The notes beneath the pieces were generated by a model that saw only the letters and a list, made by a program, of their open reading frames with translations, was not told where the DNA came from and ran no database searches. The position numbers and the translations under genes were made by a program. Below are positions 37,179 to 47,949 of a stretch of DNA of 64,000 nt, piece by piece (the first letter of the stretch is position 1; each line of letters starts with the position of its first letter). Source of the DNA: Lactifluus volemus. Taxonomy: Eukaryota; Basidiomycota; Agaricomycetes; Russulales; Russulaceae. The stretch spans positions 1,488,001-1,552,000 of the forward strand of contig WTXI01000006.1 in assembly GCA_022376515.1 (NCBI GenBank), given 5' to 3'.

Positions 37179-37697
37179 ATTGAAGGCCCAAGGGCAAATA
37201 TGAACGAAAATGAGCAGAGGGAAGTTAAAAACACGAGAAGTTGCATGACACAAGGAGAAGGAAACAAAAATGGGGCAAAATTGATGCCTATACAACTGGA
37301 TTCATTGCAGCTATATACTTGTCCATAGTGGCTACTTATTTAGCTACTAATTGCTGTAATATAGTGCAATATGAATTAAAACGAGTCCAAAAATTGGAAG
37401 GGGTCACAAGTGGCACGCTTGACTCTCAAGTGCAACTGCACCCTCCTGAAACATGCAAGGGGCCTCGGAAAATACACAAGAACTAATAAAAAAGATAGTG
37501 AGTCATTTAGAAGCAGAAATGGTATAGTAAAACGGGCTGGACGTCCACCCCCAATGGGGAGCAAATGTAATCCATCCCAGATCGCCCTCAGGCTGCCGGC
37601 TGCGATGGCACCACCTTCCTCGGGCTTCTCTGGCCTTCTGTGGCCAAATCTTCTTCCCCCTCAGCCTCCCAAATTGGCAATATACTCCAACATGAGC

Positions 37698-39042
37698 AAC
37701 ACCCAATGGCCCCTTTAATAGAGTTCCAAATGGTATATTTTGTATTATTCCACTAAATTAACCACTATTTTTGTCAATAACAGTAGGTTTCAGCACTATA
37801 TTCACATTGTTTCCATTGTGGTCAATCATGTTTAAGAAGTTGAAAAATCTATATTGCAAGGTACACAACAACATCAGATGAAATACAAGAGACTATATAA
37901 TCTGTTAACATGCATCCTTGCACCTATACCCACGATCCCAATAACCAGCAAGCTAAATCAATCCAAGATGGGGAAGTGGTGGTGGAGGTGTGGGAAGTGT
38001 GGGAGGTGTGAGAGGGGCAAGGTGTGTGGGAAACATGGAAGAGGCAAGGGGCATGGAAAGTACAGAAGGCACAGATGCAGTGGGGCAGGAAGTGGAAGTG
38101 GCACAGGTGGTGGTCCAGGCAGCAGAGGCGGAGGCGGAGGCGGAGAGGAGCAAAAAAAAGTCAGGACACATTGGAGCAGGGCAGACAACACAACAACATA
38201 CTGGAGAGAGATGCAGAAGGTGTAGGTGCAAACAGGAAGACATGATAGAGGCAGAGGGGGAGGTGTGGGAGGCTGAAGGGGCCCAGGAGGCCCAGGAGTT
38301 GCAGAGGCAGTGGTGAAGGAGAAGGTGGCAGAGGAAGCAGAAGAATAGTCAGGACAACTGGGGCAGGGCAGGCATCATGATGACATACTGGGGGGGAGAT
38401 GCAGAAGGCATCAGCACTGGCAGTGTGGACCACCCTGTAGTGCCAGTGCAGAGGCAGAGGCAGAGGCAAAAAAAAAAAAAAGAGGGCAAAGTAATAAATG
38501 CAGTTGTGGTGGCAAGGAGAAGGCTTGGATGGTGAGATGTGTGGCAACGTGAGCGGTGGTGGCAACAGCGAGGACCAGACACTGAGACAACACTGAGACA
38601 ATGGTGACAGAGAGAGAGAGGGTGAGGAAGGCAGAGGCACAAAAATGATGACTATAAAAATCAACATTGTGCAAACAAGAATAAACAACAGATACACGTG
38701 GTTGGTGCACAGAAACGACTTGGCAAAATTTTCATGATGCTCTCCCCCCATCTCACATTTCCATAAACAGAAAGTCTTATATGCACCATGTAGCATGTGC
38801 ATGTGTTGTTTATTCTTGTTGGCACCATGTTGATTTTCATGCTACATTCTTCTGTCCCTCTCCTCCTGTGTCTCTGCCTCTGCCTCTGCTTCTGCTGCGT
38901 TCTCCTGTGCCTCCACTGCTTTTAGCTCCTCCACATTGGCGCTTACAGACCCACTGGCACTGCAGGGCGGTCTACCCTTCCTGGTACATTGTCATACTGC
39001 TTGCCCCACCCCAAGTGTCCTGACTCTTCTTTTGCTTCTGCC
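37698..39042. repeat. G-type repeat, purine-rich, degenerate copy
   Basis: From about 37970 to 38735 the sequence is a G/A-rich imperfect repeat (GGCGGAGGCGGAGG, A-run, AGTCAGGACA..., twice in tandem at about 38155 and 38346). It aligns with 58.9-59.7 kb, ending in the shared AACAACAGA...ACGACTT.GCAAAATTT. The 37698-37970 part and 38740-39042 show nothing gene-like. Long Leu/Pro/Ser ORFs on the minus strand are composition artefacts. Confidence 0.5.
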
Positions 39043-39047
39043 TTCTC

Positions 39048-39870
39048 TGTTACAGTTCACAGGGACTGTGGCTTGAAGTGAGCTTCATTTGGTATCAGTG
39101 ATTTGTGATGACAAGATGGACAAGTCTTGGCACCCCAAATAGTCAATAAAGAATGTGCAGACAAGTTCCTGTGAGGGGTAGACTTGACTGTATGAACTCT
39201 CAGGTTCGTATAGTGTGAGGTGGATGGTACAGGCTGGCGCATGCGATAGTTGAAGTTACCGTTCTCAAATAGGATAGACAGTGGCAGATGGATGAAGAAC
39301 AATTTGTAAGTTCAGCTGCAACATGGGCACAAGTGTATTTGGAGTGGAAGGGCACTTTCACTCACAAAGACACTTGTAAGAGGTTGAACTAAAGTTTAAT
39401 GCGAACAGGAAGTGAAGAGTGTGGACAACTCTTCACAACATGTTCATATTAGGGTTCCAGGTGTCTGTGGGCTTGTTTACAGTGGTGCAAACAGGTGAAC
39501 AGATGTCTGATTGTGGTGCAAAGGTACCTTAACCAAAGGTATGAAGAGGGGATGCACAAAAGAGAGGGCGATTGGGTGTCAAGTAACAACTGTCTGCAAT
39601 TCTAGACGAAGCTGAAGCTGGGGCTTTAGATTATCTACAGGGACCTATTTATGCATACAGAGGGCCAGTTAACTATTTTACAAGGGGAAACATGTAGTCA
39701 GAGCTATTGACTAAGTATCTGAGTCAAAAACACATCTAAAAGAGCAATACACAGCCCCTAGAAGCCAAATAGGGGGCTGGCCAAGAAAAGGGGAATCATA
39801 AGTTGAAAAACAATTGAAAAATGGCAAAAATAGACAGTCTAGCAATGGACAAGTCTGCATAACTGTAACA
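39048..39870 (-). repeat. Solo LTR, family C, copy C2
   Basis: This 823-bp copy has TGTTACAG...CTGTAACA ends and perfect TSD TTCTC (39043-39047, 39871-39875). It is inverted relative to C1 and more diverged. Confidence 0.85.
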
Positions 39871-39875
39871 TTCTC

Positions 39876-40164
39876 TGTCTCTACCTCCTGCGCCTTCTCT
39901 TCCTCCTGTGCTGCTGCCTCTCCCACCTGCACCATCACCTTGTGTATCTCATATGTCACCTGTCTCCTCTGCTGCTGCCTCCACACCTCATGCACTTCCC
40001 GTGCCTCCCACATCTCCCACACCTCTTGCACCTCCCATGCCTCCCCCACTTCCCATACCTCCTGCACATCCTGTGCCCCCCCCCTACCAGATCAACCCCC
40101 CCCTTCTGGATCACTCCAAGTTTCTCCCCCATTTCTTGCTTACCACATTTTGCATACAGTATCT
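39876..40164. repeat. Pyrimidine-rich imperfect tandem repeat
   Basis: This stretch consists of C/T-rich units of about 9-18 bp (CTCCCACACCTC type), densest at 39960-40080. It continues the G-type repeat interrupted by C2. No gene is seen. Confidence 0.5.
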
Positions 40165-40172
40165 AGTATAAT

Positions 40173-41564
40173 TAGACTGTCCAGGGGCCAGGCCAGGCCA
40201 GGGCCACCCCCATTTTGCCCAGCCCTGGCCCTGGCCCTTAGGGCTGGTCTGCCCTGCAGTTGGCCCTGGCCCAACCTGGCCCTACCCCTTAAAAAAATAA
40301 TTAGTCAATTAATTAATTTCAGTAAAAGTTTCTCACACTTGCTTGCATAATCAGCTCACAGCTACTTTCGGACAATGTACACACCAGGATTTGAACTCTT
40401 GACCAGTGCATACAAAAATTAAGGCTCTTAGACAGTTTACCACTACACCATACAAGCTCAATTATTTTTTTCCCTATAGCATATCTTAAGCAACTGTTCT
40501 GCCTCAACCCATTGTCACTTAGTCAACTCGAACTTTTGCCTTTTCACGCCCCCTCCCGCATCCCTTTCTGTCTCCCTTGCCTGCTTTCTGTCATTGCCAT
40601 CGCACCACCATCGCCCCTCTCGCTCCCTTTCTGTCATTGCCATCTCCCGCCCTCTGTCTTTGCCTCTCTTGCTCTGTTGCCTGTATCGCATGCTTTCACA
40701 TGCTCTCGCATCCTTTTATTGCTGCCACTGTTCGCCACTGCTTGTTCTCTGTTGTCGCCACCACTTGCCCCCATGTCGTCGCCACTGCTCTGTTGATTAC
40801 CTGTTAGCATGGTATATGCTGGTGCACCATGACTTTTTCTGTGACTTCTCACACTAATTTTTTTTTTTCATTCCCCTTTTCGTCCCCCTGCATCCCCTTT
40901 GAGGGATGGCCTCCCCCAGCTGCTGGCACTGAGGGGGGTTGTTACATGTGGACATTCGACGGTGTCACCGTTGCTTGGATGTCACTTTGCGACTGTCTGA
41001 CACTTGACGCCTGCGACTGGGACACTTGTGTGACATCTTCCCAAAGTCTTGCCCTGGGTCCCCCCACACTGTGCCACCTGCCATCTCCCCTCGCCATTGC
41101 TGCTGTGGCTGCTGCTACCTGATGCTGCCCCACTATCCTGCCATGGTTGCTGCTACCCTGACCCCACTGCTGCCATCCAGACACTGTCGCCCCTGCCCTG
41201 ACCCTGCCACTGCTGCTCTGCTGTCACTGCTACCGCCCCAATGCCCCACTACTGCCCCACCATTGCTGCTGTATCCCCACCATCGCTTTTGCTACCCCGA
41301 CACCACCACCACTGCCCTGCCACCCCTGCTGCTGCCCTGATGCCACTGTCACTGCCCTGCCATCACTGCTGCTGCCCCAATGCCACCATTGTGGTGCCAC
41401 CCTGCATCCTTGCCCTTACTGCCTCCCTATGGGTAGGGCTAGCAGGGCCAGCCCCAGGCCGGCCCTGAGAGCCACTTGTAAAATTGTTCAGCCCTGGCCC
41501 TCAAGAGGCTGGTCCAGGTCGGCCCTAGGGCTGGGAGGGCCAGGCCCAGCCCATGGACAGTCTA
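40173..41564 (-). mobile_element. hAT-like non-autonomous TIR element, copy A2
   Basis: A 1392-bp copy of the 16557-17964 element in opposite orientation. Perfect 8-bp TSD AGTATAAT (40165-40172, 41565-41572). TIR TAGACTGTCCAGGGGC on the left, TAGACTGTCCATGGGC reading in from the right. The two copies share order: GC-rich end, tRNA-like box, CpG-bearing cytosine-rich array, GC-rich end. Sequence divergence is moderate, many differences being C/T or G/A. Confidence 0.85.
40376..40459 (-). other. tRNA-like Pol III promoter module in element A2
   Basis: The minus strand carries the A box TGGTGTAGTGG and a B-box-like AGTTCAAATCC at the same spacing as in copy A1. Neither copy is a functional tRNA, but the two boxes are among the better kept parts of the element. 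Confidence 0.6.
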
Positions 41565-42886
41565 AGTATAATGTATTATCATATTCCAATAAAAAAATTT
41601 GGTACAAATTGTAGTGTTTGGCAAAAAAAAAAAAAAACTGCAAGTTTGTCATTTGAGAGTTTATACTATTTCCATTTGCTTGGCACCAAAAAACACAAAA
41701 AAACTGAAACTTAAAAAAACCAAAACTTTTTCGAACAAATAACAAGGATGTTGCAAGTAAACCAATTATGACCAAAATATAGCAGTTTTATACATCATTT
41801 ACATTTTTTGTACCATTTGGTTCATTGGTGCAGATTTAACCATGTAGGGTTTTTCTAATGGACCTTTGGGCTTTTATATGGCAAACTGTCACTGGAATGG
41901 CAGCAATAATAAATTTGGCATCCTTACCTTAAAATTGTGTGACCCCTTGACAAGGCTGTAGCCAGGGGGGCAAGGTTCTGAATATACAAGTTCACCCAAA
42001 CAAGTGGCGTGAGTCCATGTTGTCCATTTGCTAATCTGTTCAGTTGACATATCCAAAAGGAACACATTCAACTCTTCAAGTGTACAAGAAGCAAGGTGAG
42101 ACCTTTAGACCTCAATATTGCTATATATCTTTGAAACTGGGGTGAACATCAAAACATAGATATAGCTGTTGCACTTACTGTGTGATAGAAAATGTTCTTG
42201 TACTTAGAAACATATTCCACCTCTGGGAATGTCTTAACAAATGTGGTGCAAATGATGCCAAGTAAATGGGTTAATTCTAGGGAAAACCCATTGAATGGGT
42301 CATCAGAGATCATTCACGCTGAGTTGATTTGTGCAACAAGAGCCTGAGTTGAGTGTGTCTTCACAGCTTCAGATTTTACTACATTCACTGGCATGACCTT
42401 TGGAACAATGGCCCCTTTGATCTTGGATGACTTTGCAGTGGCCTTGGTATAGTTAATACTAATGGTTGGGGTGTTCTCGATTGCCAATGTAGGGATCTGG
42501 TGTGAAGATGAATGGACAGAGAGGTGTGAATGTGAAGGGGGTAACTACCTTCCTCCCAGGAAGACTCAGAAAGCTTTTACCTTTTCTCATGTTTGAGGTC
42601 TTCATCTGAACTGGCTTTACCATCTCAGCCTCACTATCATCATTAGTGGATATTGCACTAACAATCTAGTTCATCAGATAAGTATCACATTTCTGAGTTA
42701 ACTTGAATGAGGACTTACTTTGTTTATCATGATGAGGCTAGCCCCACCATGACCAGCTATCCTTTTCTCAAACTTTGGTGGAACCCCAGAGATGTGCTCA
42801 TCACTGAGCCCTTCAACTTGAAAACTTGGAACAGCCATGGTGGTATCTTAAATAAGGCCTCCCAGGCCATTGCCACACATTGATTT

Positions 42887-43471
42887 TGTTAAGGTTCTAA
42901 GTGAGACCTTTGTACGAAGTGTACATTTGTTTGTAGAGTCGTGAGCGAGACTTGCAAGATGTGCAAGTCAAGATCAAAGGTTTAATAAACACGAGACTTA
43001 GTAAATGACTAAGTCAAGAGTGTTTCAGAGATCAAGGGCTTTGGGCTCAGGAATGAGAGCAAAGTGTCAAGAAGTCAAAGAGTGTGATGTCAAGAGGGTT
43101 CTCTCAGGTCTGATGCTTCTTAGGCAAGCAAGGTTCTAATAGATAGAAGACTTGGATTGTGATACAAAACTAAGACTTAAGGTCTCTAGGGCAGAAAGTA
43201 CAGGGTTTTTATATGAAAAGATGAGGCTGTGACCTTCATACAGCTTTCAGGGTTTGAAACATGTTTCAGGAGTCAGTGAGTCATCCTGTGCATGTGGCTG
43301 TTACTTGCAGCTGTATGGTGCTGTGCGAGGCTGTATCATAAGAGAAATAAGTAAGCGATCTGAAACAAAGCAATTGGCAGTCCATTTGCATAAGCCAGGG
43401 AGTCAGCAGAAATGAGTCATCAGTCCGAAAATGTACAGTATGAGTCAGCAAGCATGTGTCAGTCCATAACA
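42887..43471 (-). repeat. Solo LTR, family D, copy D2
   Basis: This 585-bp LTR has TGTTAAGG...CCATAACA ends and perfect TSD GATTT (42882-42886, 43472-43476). It is the inverted homologue of D1. Confidence 0.85.
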
Positions 43472-43518
43472 GATTTGTACTTCCACTTGTCATTCAATCT
43501 ACTTGTGACTGGAAGTGG

Positions 43519-44006
43519 TGTCACGGTCAGGTCACTATGGCCTGTGGTTTCGATTCTGAGTTGTGTTGACTAAGTGGAATAATGAAGCGGCTGCAGGAAC
43601 TAAGACGCAAAGGCCTAGTCTAGAGTTCAGAGGTAGAAGTCTTGGCTGTGGCATGATCCACACAAGTCTTCAAAGGTTTCACTTGAAAGAGGAAACAATC
43701 TTTCAGAAGGGAAGGGAAAGGAAAGGCCTAAGCCACTTGTATTGCTCACTGTATCGACTACCTGAGTTCTACAAGAGAACGAGCTTAAGGCCTGTCTCAG
43801 AAGTACAAGGGATATATATACTGAAACTACAGATCATACTAGAATGTTCAGGGACAAGCCTGTAAATGTATGGAGTGCAGTAGAACAGGCCGGAACATTA
43901 TGGAAGTTAACAGAATATGAGAGAATCGTCTAACGTATTGATGAGTAAGCAAAGGAAAAAGAGTAGGTAATGGTCACTGTGACCATGACGTCACATTGTC
44001 GTGACA
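43519..44006 (-). repeat. Solo LTR, family E, copy E1
   Basis: This 488-bp LTR has TGTCACGG...CGTGACA ends. Flanks AGTGG/AGTGA are a TSD with one mismatch (43514-43518, 44007-44011). It lies 246 bp from an inverted copy of equal length. Confidence 0.78.
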
Positions 44007-44252
44007 AGTGATGTAGCAATGCCACTAACTCGGAGGCCATGTGAGTACCTTGTGGCTTATCTCTTATCTCTGACATCAGTACACACCGTTTTTTTTGCTT
44101 TGCAGTGGGAGTTGCCTTTTTTTCTCAATTGCATCTTCTTCTGTGGCTTAGCAAATCTCCCCCCCCCTTGACCTTTTGCATCTATAGTGTGGGTGTCATA
44201 AGTCTTTCCAATAAATGTTTATTTCAGTCAATTCACTTACCTTAAATGCAGC

Positions 44253-44740
44253 TGTCATGGTAAATGTGACGTGATGGTCACAGGTGACCCTGACTCATCA
44301 TTTTCCTTCTCTTACTCATCGATACGTTGGACGATTCCCTCACCTTCTGTCAGTTTCCGTAATGTTCCGGTTAATTCTGTACGCTTCCATACATTTACAG
44401 GTACATCCCTAAACATTCTAGTGCGATCCGTTGTTCCAGTATATATATCCCTTGTACCTCTGGGACGGGCCTTAAGCTTGTTCTCCTGTAGAACTCAGGT
44501 AGTTGACACAAGCAAGCAATACAAGTGGCTTTCCAGCCTTCCTTTCCTCTCCTCTGAAAGACTACTTCCTCTTTGAGTGAAGTCTTTGAAGACTTGTGTG
44601 GATCACGCCACAGCCAAGTCTTCTACTCCTGAAACTTCAACTAGGCCTTCGCGTCTTAGTCCTTGCGGCCACTTTGTCATTCCACTTAGTCAATGCAACT
44701 CAGAATCGAAACCCCACGCCATGGTGACCTGACCGTGACA
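44253..44740 (+). repeat. Solo LTR, family E, copy E2
   Basis: This 488-bp LTR has TGTCATGG...CCGTGACA ends and perfect TSD GCAGC (44248-44252, 44741-44745). A TATATAT run at about 44441 is in the promoter position. Inverted to E1. Confidence 0.85.
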
Positions 44741-45193
44741 GCAGCTGCTGTAGCTGTGGTGTTAGGGAGAGTTACCTCCAAATTGGCATTACTATTATCA
44801 TCTGTTTCTCCCAGGAAACCCAAGTCAAATTCTTCGCTAGCATTATAGGTTGTCACATCCCAAACACTTGGCTGGCATTATATGATCTGTCGACATTGTT
44901 TAGCCTCTGCAGACTTCTGATCCATCTCCATAGTAACAAGGGAAGCCATTGCCTCAGCTTTTGTTACCTGCAATACCTTCGCTTTGGCCTCTTTAGCTGC
45001 CTTCTCTGTGGCAACTTTGGCCTTGGTACATTGCATTTTCTTCTCAATAAGTCCAGGGTGTTCTTTTGTCTGTTTGTAGGGTCCTTTGGGGCTGATAACT
45101 GGTGAGGCAGAGTGCTAGTGTTTGCGACGTTGACAAGCAACTTTGCCAGTGGGAGCCAATTTTTTGGTTAGTGTATTGTCTTCATCACTACTA

Positions 45194-45365
45194 CATCAGG
45201 AAAACTCATTTGGCCTTAAACTGTATTAGATGCTCCTTAAAGCTTACTTAAGATGTTGGCAAGTAGATCCTCAACTTACCAACATTGAGGATCTAATTAC
45301 CAACATCTTAAGTAAGCTTTAAGGAGCATCTAATACAGTTTAAGGCCAAATGGGTTTTCCTGATG
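45194..45365. mobile_element. Foldback MITE, family J, copy J1
   Basis: This 172-bp sequence is almost wholly an inverted repeat (arms about 75-80 bp around a short loop near 45280). Ends are CATCAGGAAAACTC and its partner, and it is flanked by TA (45192-45193, 45366-45367). TA flanks suggest a Tc1/mariner-type parent. Confidence 0.85.
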
Positions 45366-45367
45366 TA

Positions 45368-47098
45368 AGAACTTCACTGATATTTCATTTTCCAGTAGTG
45401 GGATTGGCCAAGGGAAGTGCTGGTGTGGAATCTATGTTACTTTCCCTGGCCTTTTCTGGCTCTGCATCATGCTTGGTTATACTAATGGCTTTGTGGGAGT
45501 GGGAGTGAGTAGCTGGTATTGATGGAGGGATGGGATGGTTGTACTTAGACTAAACACATGTGGACTCAGATGCAAAGGCAGAGAACTTGGAAGTAGATTA
45601 CTTAGATGAAGTAGTAAACTCTCATTTATATGACAACCCTAAGTTACAAGTTCATTAGAAAGATATGAAATCAATGCTACTGATAAAATGAAATGCAGTG
45701 CCACTGGCATCACATTGGATGCTGACTGGCAATGCATTAATGATCAATCAATTTGGATTTCACATGGCCTTAGGCCATACTATATTGCACTCCTGCTGCC
45801 ATGACAGCCTGAGTAGTAACCAATTTGTGGTTGCCCTCAGGATGCCAGTGATGTTGGCTTTCCCATCCTTCAAGTCAGGCTCCTGCTTCATCTGCATCCC
45901 ATCCAGTCCATTCTCAGGGTCCAAAACCTTCTCTCTGCTTGCTTGTGAGTTTGAGAGAGGTGGGGAAAGGGACCAGAGAGAGAACTCAGAGAGGTAAAGA
46001 GGATTTGTGGTGGCGTGTGGAAGACAGAACTTGAACACATAAAAGTCCCAAAATCTGGAGATCTAAGCAAGATATGAAGGTGAGAAGAAGAAAGAAAATG
46101 AGATCTTTGAGGTAATAGAGAAACTTGAGGCAGACTGGATATTTTAAGAACAAGGGTGAGCAACAACAATTTGCTGGCTCTTCAGTACAATTCACAGTTC
46201 TATTTAAAGTACATCAGAGCCTGTGTGATCTAAAAGGGAAAATGCATCAAGGACAGGAGAACAAGTAAGTATCTGAGTTAAGAACAATGAAGTGAGAACA
46301 ACAGCCATGGAGGTAAGTAAAAATATCAGAACTGAGATATGTATGAAAGGGAGGAATGCGAAGTATTCTAGGTGAAAGGGAACAAGGGGGAGAAGGGACT
46401 AAGTCATGAAAGAAAGGGAGTCAAGAATATAACCTTCGAAGTCACGTGCACCCTCAGAATGCTTTATGGGATGCTCGCAGTCTCTTTAAGAGATTGATAG
46501 TCCAACAGACTGAAATGTGGGCGTGGTGTGAGACACAGCACATGGCCTGAGATGAGAGGAAGGAAACTAAGCACAAAGAGACAGAAGATGCTAAACTGAG
46601 CAAATAATGGCAGATGCAAGGTAAACTAGCATGACATGGGAAACACAGACACACAAGATAAGCCAGAATATGAAAGAAAACAAGAGAAAATGTCGTGCAA
46701 TGTGAAGCCACAGAGGATGGGTCTAAGGCCAAGGTGTAGTCACAGTCACATCATGGCCAAGGGTGATTGTGGCCCTTATTATTGATGAGACAAGGGCTAG
46801 CAGCAAGTCAGAAGTCTTAAGAATCAACTAGTAATCAATGAAAGCAGAGAGTTTGAGACGAAGCTTGAGACAAGTGGGAATTACATATAAATCAACAGTC
46901 AGATGGGAGTACCAGTGGGAGGGTCAGACTGGTAGAGTCATGGTCACCAGTAGGGACATCTCTAACATGTGGACTAGAAAGGAGCTTCTATTTGCCCTCT
47001 CAGGCAGCAGGAACTTCTGGGCTACTTCACAACTTGAAATTCCAAAGCCAATGACCTGGACTTGAGCACAGGCAGTAGTCATTTTAAATAGATAGAAT
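45368..47098. other. CpG-poor intergenic or relic sequence
   Basis: I see no element ends here. At 46838-47062 a plus frame MKAESLRRSLRQVGITYKST... EGQTGRVMVTSRDISNMW resembles the KOW-type remnants at 49.6-51.2 kb but is too short to call. The rest is AG-rich without structure I can support. Confidence 0.3.
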
Positions 47099-47100
47099 TA

Positions 47101-47466
47101 CTGTACCATTTCATTCAATTCGGCAGCCCCGTGACGCGTGACACCCGCTGCTGAAATTATGGTTTCGGCAGCCTGCTAGGTCCACCGTGACATTGACATT
47201 TTTTTCGGTAGCAAACAAATTTTGCACTGTAAATGCCAACTTGATGAGCACATTTTCTGACACTTACTATTTCTTCACCAAACATGTAAATAAAATGGAA
47301 TAAGCTACCAGGGAAAAAATCCCAATTTTTAGCGCATTTTTAGGGTTTTTTTTGGAATTTCCAGATGATTTCGGCACTTGGCTCAAAGCACCGTGACATC
47401 CGTGACATTTAGGCATTTTGGAGGGGTCCGTGACGCGTGACTGCCGAATTGAATGAAATGGTACAG
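47101..47466. mobile_element. TIR MITE, family M
   Basis: This 366-bp element has inverted ends CTGTACCATTTCATTCAATT (27 bp, near perfect) and TA on both sides (47099-47100, 47467-47468). It carries repeated CCGTGAC motifs near both ends, including two CCGTGACGCGTGAC. Confidence 0.8.
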
Positions 47467-47468
47467 TA

Positions 47469-47949
47469 GTCTAACTCCACATCATGATGTCCAGTAAGTG
47501 TTTCTTGTTATGTCACGGTAATTTAGTTGTTGTACTTGCATGCAATGAGTAAAGAATTGCCCCATGTTGCCACCCATGTGGCGCCTGGGCTAATACTAGT
47601 AATAACTAAATAGAAAACATTGAAAATTATACTTGATGTGCATGAAGATATGCCACTACGCATGTAATCTGCACCCTTCAATTAGATCCCCTTTAAGATT
47701 TATTCAGACCTCCAATGCTTACATTTGCCATGCAATGACACTGTAGGATATTTGCACACTGACTAAAGTGGGATTAGCTCTTCTATTTTCCCAATTGGAA
47801 TCAAAGGGAAAGATACTCACTTGCAGATCTTGTTAAAGCTTCCCACTGGGGGTGCTTTGCATGCAATCTTACACTGATGGCAGAATGAGCATGCAAAGAG
47901 TTGTTTGGTCTGCACACTGACACTTCATCTTTCCCACAGAGAGCTTACC
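47469..47949. other. Intergenic, nothing recognised
   Basis: This is AT-rich, CpG-poor DNA between MITE M and the truncated B2 element. No coding frame, terminal repeat or RNA feature was found. Confidence 0.3.

Larger units (their letters stand above)
19469..37692 (-). mobile_element. Old Ty1/Copia retrotransposon Copia-2, with four nested insertions
   Basis: The element is defined by the 5-bp TSD TGAGC at 19464-19468 and 37693-37697. It lies on the minus strand: 5' LTR at 37692-34927 (split by a TIR element), gag, protease, integrase, reverse transcriptase, RNase H, 3' LTR 20004-19469. LTR termini on the minus strand are TGTTGGAG...CTACTCTA, and a purine tract (TTGTGGGGAG) abuts the 3' LTR. 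Inserted inside are a Tc1/mariner-like element (21440-25684), Copia-1 (26505-31831), solo LTR C1 (33635-34508) and element F (34944-37178). Coding parts carry stops and frame breaks, so it is dead. Confidence 0.85.
41889..45110 (-). pseudogene. Unrecognised intron-bearing gene relic cut by three solo LTRs
   Basis: On the minus strand, 45110-44746 keeps a Lys/Ala/Glu-rich helical frame (KKMQCTKAKVATEKAAKEAK). At 42838 a Met opens MAVPSFQVEGLSDEHISGVP, followed by a canonical intron (42666-42718) and an exon AISTNDDSEAEMVKPVQMKT. Further exons read FNGFSLELTHLLGIICTTFV (about 42280) and TLEELNVFLLDMSTEQISKW (about 42060). LTRs E2, E1 and D2 lie between. Introns and codon pattern indicate a former gene or intron-bearing transposon gene; family unknown. 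Whether all parts belong to one gene is inference. Confidence 0.4.
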
